DNA of 64,000 nt from Phaeotremella fagi (lineage: Eukaryota; Basidiomycota; Tremellomycetes; Tremellales; Phaeotremellaceae), in NCBI GenBank assembly GCA_001599715.1, contig BCHU01000008.1, positions 310,001 through 374,000 on the forward strand, written 5' to 3'. The position numbers were made by a program, and so were the translations under genes. A model generated the notes under the pieces. It saw nothing but the letters and a program-made list of their open reading frames with translations, had not been told where the DNA came from and ran no database searches. Numbering within the stretch: the first letter of the stretch is position 1; the number at the start of each line of letters is the position of its first letter. Shown here piece after piece: positions 24,322 to 35,100 of the stretch.

Positions 24322-24879
24322 TTACTTCTTCAACATCTTTTCACACTCCTCACTCAAACCTTCGGAGATACGACAATAATCATCATATCTAAAATTCTCC
24401 CAAGTGTCGTACTCCTCATCACTCATAATTATTCCCGAAAATTGCTTTTGAGGAAGATACATAATTTTGAGCATCTCTTCGATGTTTTCTTTCGCCGGTG
24501 CACAGCCTTGTTTACTTCGAACGTCTGCTCCGTAGTGACTGAAAACATCAATGTACCCCTCCCCTTTCTTGATTTCAAGGTTCCACCAAATGCTTCCGTC
24601 TTTTGGAGCGGTGATGACAACGGTGGATCCGGGTCGATGTGGATTTGAAGCTTTGGCGGTGGAAGTTGTTTTGACTGTGTTGAACTTCCAGTCTTTGATA
24701 GTGTCTTGCCATTGGGTAAGGACGGCGGATCGTTCTGCCTCAGTTGACATAGGTTTGTGGAAAGGTTGTCTAATTGTTTTGTAAACAGCGGAAGCTGTTT
24801 TGACTGTGTTGGACTTCCAGTCTTTGATGGTGGATTCCCATTTGGAAAGGACAGCGGATTGTTCTGGCTCAGTTGACAT
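24322..24879 (-). CDS. Small paralogous protein A2, with internal duplication of its N-terminus
   Basis: A single 185-aa frame. Residues 1-43 (MSTEPEQSAVLSKWESTIKD...) are repeated as residues 44-86 (MSTEAERSAVLTQWQDTIKD...), each copy of 129 nt beginning with its own ATG (24879 and 24750). The end of the first copy, KTIRQPFHKP, matches the in-frame sequence just upstream of the first ATG (KTLKQPSHEP), so the duplication captured 5' leader sequence. Starting at the second ATG gives 142 aa, close to A1 (144 aa), so either start is possible. The common core follows (WWNLEIKKGEGYIDVFSHYG) and the family C-terminus RISEGLSEECEKMLKK. No known domain is recognised. Confidence 0.65.
   Translation of the reverse strand: MSTEPEQSAVLSKWESTIKDWKSNTVKTASAVYKTIRQPFHKPMSTEAERSAVLTQWQDTIKDWKFNTVKTTSTAKASNPHRPGSTVVITAPKDGSIWWNLEIKKGEGYIDVFSHYGADVRSKQGCAPAKENIEEMLKIMYLPQKQFSGIIMSDEEYDTWENFRYDDYCRISEGLSEECEKMLKK
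24622..24879 (-). repeat. 129-bp tandem duplication at the 5' end of paralogue A2
   Basis: Two adjacent 129-bp units, 24751-24879 and 24622-24750. They encode MSTE(P/A)E(Q/R)SAVL..W..TIKDWK..TVKT in each unit. Divergence between units is visible, so the event is not very recent. Confidence 0.75.
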
Positions 24880-24944
24880 TCTGTGAGGTGGTTCGTGGGA
24901 AGGTTGTTTAAGCGTTTTGTAAAAAGTTATAAAAACTAGAAGTA

Positions 24945-25230
24945 CTTGATGTTCACTGAGGGATGGATGTTGAACAAGAAGAGTGGCAACATCAATACTT
25001 GATTATTTATATGTATCAGACATGATGCACCAACCTTTGTTGTCATGAAATTTCTCGCTGAAGAAAGGATAGTCATCATTATTTCTTCAAGTCGTGGAAT
25101 AAATATTTCAATGATCAATGGATCTTTCGTTATACAGTACTGTTTCCACCAAGTTCTGCGATATAAAGGAAAGAGCTGTAGTGGTTTCGGTGAATCGGGT
25201 TTTTTCGGTCCTAAAAAGTCCCCACCAATG
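24945..25230 (-). pseudogene. Relic of the A-family plus upstream region
   Basis: Minus-strand sequence with broken frames. Segments resemble pieces at 26480-26790 and 27660-27915, for example a shared (G/A)A(T/C)TATCCTTT core and GTTGCCAC...CATCC in the leader. One frame reads RLEEIMMTILSSARNF, comparable in pattern to EELSTALSEMYNP of A1. In-frame stops (TAA near 25013) and loss of other domains mark it as decayed. Similarity was judged by eye and needs alignment. Confidence 0.4.
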
Positions 25231-25689
25231 ACTTCCTCATTTTTGTTACTTCGATTGGAAGTAAATTAGCCTTGGTTTATGGCTGTCTGGATTTCTTGCT
25301 GGACTGGAATTCCACGCTTGCATGACTTTCAGAAACCCTTGTCAAATATAGATAGGGTCCAGCTTGACAGCTTTTCTTCCTCATTGATCTTTGGTCTCCT
25401 CACTCTCTACATCCACAGGTAAAATTAACACTGGGTTTCTCCTAAACTCCCTATAACATCGCCCATTGCCTCATGGACCCAAGGATTCTCACAGACAACA
25501 TTCAGAAAGTTCCATGGATACAAAGGGAAACTGTTCAGTAACATACATTATCTATTGCACATGGGGCCATACTTTACTTCGAGACATCTGACAAACACAC
25601 TATAAACTCCTATCAAATTTTCCAAACACCTCTCATTCTCGAACCTCCCATAAAACCGAGCAATACAAAAGCTCGCCACATCGAAACCC

Positions 25690-26038
25690 TCAAAGAGTGA
25701 ATTGTAAGAATTTCTTTGAACCCTCAGCTAAAAGTTCACACACTGATACGATGTCGTTGCTAACGATAACCTGGTATAAACTCCCTTGCTTTTCATCCAG
25801 CTCTTTGCCGTTCAAGGAGCATATCGAACCAAACATATTTGTTACACCCAGCTTCTGGTTGAGGAGAACCGTCGAGGTCTATTTGTATCTCCTTTGAGAA
25901 CATGATATTTGTCTCACCGAGTGTCTTGATGTTCATCTTTGAACCCGAGAAATTGATCGTAGCTTGGAAACTGAATTCACGATCGCTATTAGTGACCATC
26001 ATAGATTGATCACTGGCGTATAGGTTCCACGCTTTGTG
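25690..26038 (-). pseudogene. Relic of the A-family with upstream stop and frameshift
   Basis: The minus strand reads TGA, then HKAWNLYASDQSMMVTNSD (K-A-W at the place of the family K-D-W), then beta-like sequence (FSFQATINFSGSKMNIKTLG). One frame closes near 25793. A different frame continues LNGKELDEKQGSLYQVIVSN and ends SVCELLAEGSKKFLQFTL, the family-type C-terminus. A frame change near 25800-25830 and the stop just before HKAW imply a degenerate copy. An unrecognised intron could account for the frame change but not for the lost N-terminus. Confidence 0.5.
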
Positions 26039-26479
26039 TCACGACCCCATCCGGAACTAGCCTAATACCGCATCCGTATCAACCAATTTCCTTATGGACG
26101 CATGCGGGTTACTTAGATGAATCTATTCATTTGATGAAGAAGTATATTGAACCTAATTACTTAACGCATTAGGAAAGTCCTCATGAGGACAAGACATATA
26201 TATAGTAGCTTAGAATCAGTAGTAGTTCTTCATCGAATGAATATTCCTCTGTTACAAACAATCTATTTATCATCTCAGAACTATAAGCGATTATCCTCGG
26301 CGAGGCCAATCTATATATTAAATCACATCTTAACACTTTGGTTGTTGCGCAAGATCGTGCTGTGATATAGCTTTCCCAGGAAGACATACTGTTGATTTGT
26401 TTTTCTTGAATGCGGTGTATGTGTATAATTGTTGAGTGGGGGATAGTTGTAGAAGAAGAAAGAGAAAGTAAAGGAAACT

Positions 26480-26790
26480 CTCCCTTTTGTATTTCACCCG
26501 CTTTGTAACACCTTTCGAGTCATGAAACTTGTTCAAGGACTTTCCATAGAGAAAGGATAATTATCAATATCCAGCAACATCGTGGATCCTTTACGAATTC
26601 CTTCAACAATCGGCCAACTACTCAAAGGATTCTCGGAGCCAAATTCGGGAAAGCATTTGTGTATCCAAAGGGAAGAAATTTGTATCGGGAATCGGTGAAT
26701 TGTGTCTTCAAATACTTTGTAAATCAAGTGGAGCGCTGATGAAAGGATAAGACATAGGCTTTCGGGAATACTGATGAGATTCATTTGCTA
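26480..26790 (-). pseudogene. Possible third A-family relic
   Basis: This minus-strand stretch has an 83-codon open frame (26533-26784). Its end (LLDIDNYPFSMESP) shares nucleotide similarity with the relics near 25060 and 27790. No full family domain is readable. Called as a relic only because of its position and the shared leader-like sequence. Confidence 0.3.
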
Positions 26791-27183
26791 TTGCATACAA
26801 GGCAGGAAGACCGTTTTGTAGCAGGACGAAGCTCACAATAAGTATTTTAATTTGGCCGTTTTTAGAGACGTGGTGGGAGAGATACCAGGTGTCTTTTAGT
26901 GTATGTACAGTACAGTATACCTATATTAATGGCAGGTCCGAGCGTAAATACCTGAAATTTCCGAAAGAGGTTGTCAGCGGTAGCACGCTATGGTGAGGGA
27001 TTGAGTAGTCGGCTCATAGGTGATAAGGCGAAGGGCTTGATGTACTCAGTACTTGCCACAGACGTTATGTATAGTATCTGTTGCATCACAAAGAACTTGA
27101 TATTCTACAATACTCGTACAAATCCTTTAGATCATACTCTTTCCCCTTTCACGCATTCTCCAAGCACCCATTCAAGCGTCTCC

Positions 27184-27595
27184 TCATTCTTTTGGGGTTT
27201 GTTTGCTTGCTTCCCAGATAATACTTCCGATCTTATCATTGTCTTTAAAGTTGATTCCGTAGAGCTTATTCCCGAGAGCGCTGGATGTGTCGTTGTTGAA
27301 GCGTCGTCGGGTATCGTAGGTGTCTTTCATCCAATCTTGGAATTTATAAATCCAATCTTCGTCGTCGTGAGAGGCTGTGAAATGTGTACCAATAAAGCAA
27401 GTGGTATCGTTCTTGATGTCGACTTGAATACTGTTAAAATCGTTTACGGTAAGATCGATTGAGAAAGGACGAGATTCGTTGGTGATGGTTATAGTCTTCT
27501 GTCCGTCGTTTATCTCATATTTCTAGTTATCAACACTTTTCTCCCAATCTGAAACATCTTCTCTGGTAGCTATAGGTTTCTTTTTGTCACCCCAC

Positions 27596-27597
<2 letters not shown>
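27184..27597 (-). pseudogene. A-family copy A3, open except for one TAG at a conserved Trp
   Basis: From ATG 27595-27597 to TGA 27184-27186 there are 138 codons, the family length, with a single in-frame stop, TAG at codon 25 (27523-27525). The sequence around it, DWEKSVDN-stop-KYEIN, aligns with QWQDTIKDWKFN of A2 and LEATVKDW of A1. The stop falls exactly on the conserved Trp seven residues after the first aromatic/hydrophobic position, so TGG-to-TAG is the simplest history. The rest is undamaged (TITITNESRPFSIDLTVNDF and later ALGNKLYGINFKDNDK). A young pseudogene, stop readthrough, or removal of 27523-27555 as a 33-nt intron are the alternatives; the intron would have a poor donor (GTTTCA). 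A TGAT repeat abuts the start codon. Confidence 0.65.

Positions 27598-27636
<39 letters not shown>
27597..27636 (+). repeat. TGAT x10 tetranucleotide microsatellite
   Basis: Ten perfect TGAT units, with a few imperfect ones continuing to about 27656. The array touches the start codon of A3 on the minus strand and so forms its 5' leader (ATCA repeats in sense). Confidence 0.9.
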
Positions 27637-27659
27637 AGTTTGATCGATTGATTGATGAA

Positions 27660-27915
27660 AGTTTACAGAGATTTGAACTTCTTAGGATGAAGTTGATATA
27701 AGTGACGGATGGTTGTTGAGGAACATGGGTGGCAACGTTGCTACTGGGCAATTTAAATGCGTTGACCATTACACAGAACCTTTCTTGTCGTGGAATCTCC
27801 GACGAATAAAGGATAGTCTTCAGTATTTCAAATACCTCACCACCTTTCTTGCCATGGAAAATTCTGTGGACACATCCATTGCTCTTTCCCATGATCACTT
27901 TCAAATGGTACATTG
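27660..27915 (-). pseudogene. Relic upstream of A3 (A-family leader and C-terminal-like fragment)
   Basis: Minus-strand frames here include VFEILKTILYSSEIPRQE and, nearer A3, SNVATHVPQQPSV. The second matches in pattern the in-frame leader before A2 (DVATLLVQHPSL). The shared order, relic fragment then leader then gene, at two places suggests tandem duplication of a unit containing gene plus promoter. Confidence 0.4.
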
Positions 27916-28429
27916 TACGCTGTCAGAAGGCTAACAATATCTCTCCCTTCTTTTATCGGTATTTGTGAGTTGTGATACTTTGTGTTGTTCACAGTAATCG
28001 AATTTCCCTTGATGATATTTGGACTACATTACTTCATTGTATTGTGAGAGTGGCGTGCCACGAACATTTATGCGCAGTCTATTGCAGGGAACGCTACTTA
28101 CTCTATTCAGAGGCAACACAGAGGGAAATCACGCATGAGCAGTGAGACATATCTGTTCACACATGAAACTGTATTACAAGAGGAAAGGATGACTAGACAA
28201 AGGAAGGGGAAGTCATTTATGTGTTAGGTTGAATACCGTTTTTGCAAAGTGAAGGTGAAATCAACAAATCTAACTTACGTTTTGTAACATTCTGCTATTT
28301 AACACAAACGTGCCCAGGCCATCTATAGACCTAAGACAAACTGTTTGATACATAACATCATACAATCGGAATCATTTGCTCAAGTAATCTCAAAACAACA
28401 TCTTTCGATAAATTCGTCATCACTTTGGA
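27916..28429. other. Intergenic region before the single-pass membrane protein gene
   Basis: Upstream sequence of the + strand gene at 28430. No additional gene is supported. Confidence 0.4.
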
Positions 28430-29120
28430 ATGAACGAAAGACAATTCGATACTAAACTAACAACGGACCTACCAAAAACCACTACTTCGATAACTGCATT
28501 CAATGGTATTTCCAAAGCAATCCCAGCTGTTTCAACTACATCTACTTCCAGCAAGATATCCAGTTCATCTAGCGCAACCACGTCATCGACAGTCACACAA
28601 ACTGAATCAGTCACCCCTACTTCTCTCACTACTCAAGCCCCAACGACTGAATCATGTGAGTTTGATGCTGGGCAAGAGAAAGTTGTACTGAACATTGTTC
28701 TCTCAAGATATTACGATCAACACTTTCCCCTCTGATTTCCCACGACCAAACATGTCAAATAACGGTTACACCCCTTCCCCATACACAACAATATTCTTCC
28801 CAGGAAATCCGATAGCTGATTCAAGTGAGTCTAACCCAATCTCAATAAACATATACTGTAAACATCATCTGATTTCTCCAGTGACCTTATTCGTACTATT
28901 CATAGCGGCGTTTTTGGCGTTCACAGTGATACTAATTAAAGTTACTAAGTATACAGACTCCAGAAGGAAAACATTGAAAGTCGATCATATGGTTGAAGAT
29001 GAGGAGGATGATTTTGGATGGCAGGAAAGGGGATTGATGATGTCTGCAGTGGGGAATGGAGTCAGGGATGGGAATACGGGAAGAGTTTGGAATGATTTGA
29101 GTAAAGGGTCGAGATCTTGA
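28430..29120 (+). CDS. Ser/Thr-rich single-pass membrane protein, hypothetical
   Basis: Three exons, 28430-28655, 28708-28824 and 28882-29120, join in frame. The N-terminal half is Ser/Thr-rich (STTSTSSKISSSSSATTSS), as in O-mannosylated ectodomains, followed by TINTFPSDFPRPN. One strong membrane helix (LFVLFIAAFLAFTVILIKV) is followed by a basic stop-transfer (TDSRRKTLK) and an acidic cytosolic tail (VEDEEDDFGW). No clear signal peptide is seen, so a signal-anchor topology, or a missing upstream exon, is possible. The layout resembles fungal surface sensors (Wsc/Mid2-like) but no diagnostic domain is present. Confidence 0.7.
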
Positions 29121-29530
29121 TGAAGATACGGTCTATTGTATGTTTGTACAGTGCGGTATATCGTGTGAATGGAAATCTCGTGTTACGTACACTGTACTTG
29201 TACATACTGTATCTCCTATGTCGTACGTTGCTTTAGCTCAAGGAGCAGAGAAAGACAATGTCAAAGCCAGAGTCAGAGCAAGGAAGTGAACCATTGTTTA
29301 CGCTTCTCCACCAAACACATCATATCCTTTGACCAAATTCCAGTCCTTTAAGCATTCTGACACGTTACATGATGACCGTTTATCAAGATTGGATAGGATT
29401 AGTTATTGGTCTCTAAAATATATCATAGTACCATCTTATATTTCAAGGTCTAAGAAGAAGATTAATAAGACTAGCCAACCTTTTGCTGGTCAAAATTGGA
29501 GACTCGTTGTTTCCCTCATTTTCCTTCAAG
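29121..29530. other. Intergenic region with TACTGTA-type words
   Basis: No gene. Several TGTACAGT/CACTGTAC-type words occur at 29145-29205, as in other gaps of this window. Confidence 0.4.
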
Positions 29531-30622
29531 ATGTCTGATAACGACTATTACGGAAAAGACGATCGTCTGAAAAATCACAGGGATTCAGTCAAATCTGGAA
29601 TCACAACCGTCGACGATGTTTCCAAAACCAAACCAGACATCATAACCCGTGGTAAATACAAACCCAAGTTGATACTGGTCCTACTTGAAGTTTTGGCATT
29701 AATCTTGATTGCCATGATATGTTTTTCAGCTCCAAGTAACGGCAGTGGATTGAGTGCGGTTGTTAAGGATGACACTTCAAAAACTTATGTTGGCTTGTTA
29801 CGTGAGTCACACTTGCTATACCAATTCCGACTGATTGACTTTTGCTGATGATGATTCAGAGGAATGTGTTAATGGGAAATGTTCTGGTTGGATGGCGTTG
29901 AGTAAGAGCTTGATCAGACCAGAGAGCTGAGCTAGTTTCTAGATGATGCTACTACATCAACGTCAAATACAAACACCACCTCCGCAATCAAACGAGCTTC
30001 CACATCAACGGCAACGTCTACATCCACAACCTCAACCTCAACCTCAACCTCCTCAACTAAAGGTATATCCTCAATCTCCCTAGAAAACCTCTACCTCCAA
30101 ACAGGTCTAGCAGCGCTAGCATCATTCTATCTCCTACTTTACAAAGTCATATTCACTCTTATACGTTTGTTCACCGCATGTCCAGATATTGAAGATCATC
30201 TTGATGTAGAACAAGAACTTGACGATGATGGTAATCCAATCCCCAGAAATTCTATGAAAAACAATGTCAAGAGGTTTTGTTATAGATCGGGAAAATTGTT
30301 CTTGTTCGTTGATCTGTTCGTCGTTTTGGGGGTAACGATTCAGTCTGCTTTGGTAGCTGTTCAAGCTGGAACTGGAATCGGAACGGGTGTTTACGGTACG
30401 TCACTATCAACTAAGTATGAAGGTGTCGAGAAACTGAATCACGTCTCAGTCCTAGTTGGTTCATTCATCGTTCTCATCCCATGTGTGATAATTGAATTTT
30501 CATCGGAGCACGGGAAAACTGCACAGATGTTGAACAAGCTTGGTGGATTTTTCACATGCTGCCAAACAAATCGGGATGTTGAAGATGACGATGATGATGA
30601 TAATAACGGGAAATATCGTTAG
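29531..30622 (+). CDS. Four-helix membrane protein with Cys-x5-Cys ectodomain, hypothetical (SUR7/claudin-like topology)
   Basis: Exons 29531-29801, 29860-29901 and 29943-30622 join in frame. The first helix is LILVLLEVLALILIAMICFS. An ectodomain follows with ECVNGKCSGW, a short two-cysteine motif, and a Ser/Thr tract (TSTATSTSTTSTSTSTSSTK). Then come LAALASFYLLLYKVIFTLI, a third helix around LFVDLFVVLGVTIQSALVAV and a fourth around VSVLVGSFIVLIPCVIIEF. The C-terminal tail has FFTCCQTN (possible palmitoylation) and an Asp run. Four helices with a first-loop Cys pair recall SUR7/PalI plasma-membrane proteins, but residue identity is too weak to assign. It may be functionally linked to the similar preceding gene; that is inference only. 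Confidence 0.7.
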
Positions 30623-31058
30623 AAATGTTATGGTGATGCATGATACATGTGCGGTTGAGCCTAAAAGTAGCCGTACAGTAACTTGATGTACTACTTTGCA
30701 CACAGCAGTCCGAGTCCAACTTACACCGCCACTGAATCTGTGCCACCAATTTCCAGGCCTAGACAGGGTTTTACTTAATGAGAATTCAGGGTGGATAGGA
30801 GGGGGGGAAACAGCCAAGAGACGAGAGAGTCACACTCCGTAGACTGCTGCTACGGAGATTGGATGATACGAATGGAAATGAATTGGATGGCAATGGAAGA
30901 AAAACACAGCCGCTTCAATAACAACGTTAAGTAACCATCAACGTTTGATTCTTAAGTTACGATCAAAAACAGTCAATCTTACCGCCACTCAAAGGTATCT
31001 AAGTAACAACAACAACAGATTCATTCATCTACATCTCAAATTCTTATCCAAACAAACA
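30623..31058. other. Intergenic region upstream of the CYSTM gene
   Basis: No gene seen. It ends in an AACAACAACAAC-rich leader just before the start at 31059. Confidence 0.45.
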
Positions 31059-31859
31059 ATGTCAGCTAAAGATGTAAGTCAATCCAATCTCCAGCTCAAT
31101 ACCCAAAGCTAAAATCCATTTGACAGTATTACGGCGGTGGTGCACCGTAAGTCACCCGTTTATAACCATCACCAGAAGTCTAGATATTCATAGCTAACCT
31201 CAACCCACCCTCTAGACAACAAGGTGAACGTGCATTCGGTGGTGGTTATCCCCAACAAGGTGGTTATCCACAACAAGGAGGATACGGTCAACAACAACAA
31301 TATTATCCACCTGCTCCTCAGGTGAGTTGTGATTTCGATTTACAAGTGGAGATGGGATCTGGATAAGGAGATAGTGGTGTTGTTGGAGGAATGGGATTTA
31401 AATCATCATGGAATTACAGCTGATCACCTAAACCACAGCAATCATACCAACAACCAGGTCAATAGTAAGCCTCCCCTCCCCTCTCCTCTCCTTCAGAGTA
31501 AAACACCTAACACACTCGATAAAACCAGCTACCCCCAACCCCAACCTCAACCAGTCTACGTCCAACAACCCCAAAAACAAGGTGGAGGAGCTGGAACAGG
31601 TTGTTTAGCTTGGTACGTCCCATCCCAACTCTATCTGCTAGTTCCAGAGATTGATTTCTATCGAAACACAGTTGTGCCGGTGCCCTTTGTTGTTGTTGTG
31701 GTAAGTCCCCCTCTCCCTTTTCTTTTCGTTGGAGATTGATATTGATAATATCTATTTAGCCGAGGAAATGTGTTGTAAGTCGACTTTACCTCGAAAAGTA
31801 TATTGGAATGGAATCGAATCACTGATCGTCGATCTAACATAGGTGATATGCTCTGTTAA
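31059..31859 (+). CDS. CYSTM-module small protein, Gln/Pro/Tyr-rich
   Basis: Eight tiny exons (31059-31073, 31127-31146, 31216-31321, 31439-31464, 31529-31612, 31672-31700, 31760-31774, 31843-31859) join in frame to 103 aa. The N-terminal part is a Gly/Gln/Pro/Tyr repeat region (GGYPQQGGYPQQGGYGQQQQ). The C-terminus GTGCLACCAGALCCCC then AEEMCCDMLC is the cysteine-rich transmembrane (CYSTM) module of fungal and plant stress-tolerance tail proteins such as yeast YBR016W and YDL012C. Members sit at the plasma membrane through the Cys-rich tail, probably palmitoylated. The recovery of the full CYSTM motif across four short exons strongly supports the splicing model. Confidence 0.88.
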
Positions 31860-32152
31860 ATGGTTCCCAACCCCAACCCCAACCCCAATCCCAACATCCT
31901 CAACCTTCCAAAACAAATTTGGGTTATATATTACGTTTCTCTCTTATTCAGTCCTAGTTTGATCTTTCCTTCGGAGTGTGGAGTGTAGATGCAGAATACC
32001 CAGAAAGAATCGCAAGCGAATGCAAATGATTAAAACGGAATTTTTAGATCTCATGCATCCACTCCTACTCCTACTGCTCAACGATCCATCCGCATGCAAG
32101 TTAAAAGATCTAATCCAAATCCCCCTTTTTTTCTTTCCATAACGAACCTCAC

Positions 32153-35100
32153 TTAAGGTCCACCAGAAGGTCCCTGTTGCATTGGCATACCTTGATAAGG
32201 CTGTTGAGGGAACGGTATACTATGTTGCACTAAACGTGATGTCAGTATTCATGGCGTGAAAAAGAAGAAGACATGACCAACTTTGTGGAGTTTGTTGAGG
32301 TGTAGGTATTTGATTTTGATGATAGAAATTTGGGTTACCGCCTGGTGGTCCACCTGGTCCGGGCCCGGATCCAGGTCCAACACCGTTAGGAGGTTGATTT
32401 GGATTAACGTTGATGTTCCCTGGTCCACCTTGAGGTGGTTGATTGTTACCTCCACCACCACCTGCTCCTGGCGGTGGACCTGATCGTTGATTGAAATGAA
32501 TTTGTTGTTGTTGCATGAAATGGGGGTTTTCTATTACCAACGAGTCAGTCACTATCAGAATCTGGATCGATGATACTTCAACGTACGAGGTAAACCATTT
32601 TGGAAATATATCGGCACTATCATATTCATTAGCTTTACCCTTAGTGGAACGCCAAACGACTCACTACCATTAGGTTGTTGAGGTCCATTGGGAAGATGTT
32701 GATGTCCTTGACCCATAGGTAAAGGAGTAGCGAATCCCGGACCAGGAGAGAACATAGGGTTACCCATCTGAGGCATTCCTTGAGGTACCTGCTAAACCCA
32801 TTCAATATCTAAAACCCTAAAGATCGAAACAAAAAACACTTACAGGGTTATACCTATATCCATAAGGTGGGAAATTGGGTGGTAAACCTTGTATCATTTG
32901 TGGTGGACCTCCTAGAGACGCTGCTGCCTCTTCGTCGAATACGGGAACATGGGGTGGGGGGACGTGGACACCCATTCCACCGAAATTCGTTGAATATTTC
33001 CGTCCAGTGTAGGGCCATTGAGGAGCTGTTTATGATTGCGCAGTTAGATATGGTACGTAGAGGTAGTCAATGCACATACCAATTGACGCTGCGGCGGGTA
33101 CACCACCAGTCTTTTTCCAGGGATTGAAATCATCTCGAACATTGATAGCTCCAGGTCCCCTAGGTTGAGGTTTGGGTATTTGGTTACCGAAGAATGGGTT
33201 AAGTGTGATGGCGGAAGTACTAGCAGCAGGTTGAGGAGCGGTGAAAGCGGGCTAGGGTGTGTCAGTGAAACTTTACTTAATTGACGGTTGACACGACGTA
33301 CAGCTGGTTTAGCGACGCTAGGTGTTGGACTAGCGACTGACGAAGGAGCTTCGGCCTATAACGTATCAGCTATATTCTGAAAGTTACAATAGCTGACATA
33401 CCGGTTTGAAAACAGCAGCACCTGGATTAGGTTTAAAGACAAAAGTACTAGCAGAAGGATTCAATTTAGCTGGAGTAGCAGAAATCTGAGAAGTGGAAGA
33501 AGGCGTAGGTGAAGTCGATAAAGTCAAATCGATATTCTGAGCAGCAGTGGCAGTTTCTGGAATAGGTAGAACAGGTGGTTGAATCGGAGCTTTCGGTTTC
33601 CCACCTGTGAAAGGTGGAATCTCCGCTATCTTCATGGCGACCTTCTTACTTGGTAATGGCCGCGTACCGTTAGCTGGTGTTGTCGAAGCAGAAGTTGAAG
33701 TAGTAGTTGATTGAGGCGATTTTAATAATGCTGCCTTTTTGATTTCAGCTTGTTGACGAGCGGCTTCGACTCCATCTGCTACTTTGGCTTCTATTGCTTT
33801 TTGTTTGACTTCGTCTTTGGATAGGATCGGTAGGATATCCTTGGGTATAGGTAATGGTACCTGAGGAGTTGTGAGTCATGGAGGTGGGCCGGTGAGAATA
33901 ATCAGGACTCACGGTGAAATTTGAATGGAATTTCTTGAAATCTGCCATTTGTCTCTCACGTTCTGATTTAACGACTGCCTGTTTCTTCGCCTCAACTTTT
34001 TCTCTTTCCGACCCAACGAATTCTCTAAACTTATCAACAACTCCACCGATCTTTTCCTATTCCGTTGGTTAGTCTGCACCCCATAGGTAAAAGTTTGACT
34101 CACCTTTGTTGGCTCTTGTATAACTGGGGCGACAGCAGGAGTAGGGTTGGGTTTAGGTAATGCTGCCGCTGCCGCTGCCGCTACAGATGGTGGTGTTGGT
34201 GCTACCTCAACTTTTGGAACAGCGGGAACTTCAGTCCCCTTGTCTGGTGTAGATATCCTGAGAGCAGCAAATGCAGATTCTGTTTTAGGCGCTGCAGGTG
34301 TTGAAGTGGTCTGAGAAGGTCGAGGTGCTGCTGGAGCCTGACCCCTTCTTGCACCGGGTGGAACATAAGCGTTGGGAGCACGAGTAACTCCTGAGAATCT
34401 AATCACGTCAGCATAACTCGTCTGAATCAAGACATACCTTTCTTCCTCGTCTTTCGACCAATCCTCAATAATCTGATTCCTCTCCTCTTGTATATGCGAA
34501 TTAGTTGATGTCGACTATATCTACGTCAGTTATTGATCCACACCAGGCAAAATATTTAACTGACCCCCATAATCTCACTAGCCAGTTTATCAGCCTCCTT
34601 CTCTCTTTTCTTATAATCAGCCCCAGATCTATTCAATTTAGTCGTATAAATTTCCTCTTGATAATTCGTAGTCGCTCCAAACAACCTCTCGTTAGTTGCA
34701 AATTGATCCCAAGACCCATTTGATTTTTCGTTTCCAAACGTTTCCGAATCTCTGTTGTTCCCATTTCCGTTACTGCTACCGTTACCGTTTGGTCTAGCTG
34801 ATCCGTTGGATGTTGGTTTGTCTGGTAGATCCGAAACCCATGGTTGAAGTTCACGTTGGGTTGATCTTGATGCTGCTGAAATATCTGTGTCGGTTTGGAA
34901 AGCTGTACGAGGTTGATTAGTTATATGATCCTGTGTGCAATATTATGGATTTTCATACATTTAGCGGACCCTTTATCACCATCTTGTACTCTAGTTAAAG
35001 AGTTCATACTAATTTATACATCAGTCGTTGCTCCTTGAACCATGAAACGCAACTCACTGATCTGCAATTGAAGTTTTGGGAGTAATGGTGATGTTATTAA

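Noticed and set aside
31866..31895. CCCCAA-type repeat resembling telomeric DNA.
   Set aside because: Only three or four imperfect units in the 3' region of the CYSTM gene, and the unit does not match fungal telomere repeats I know.
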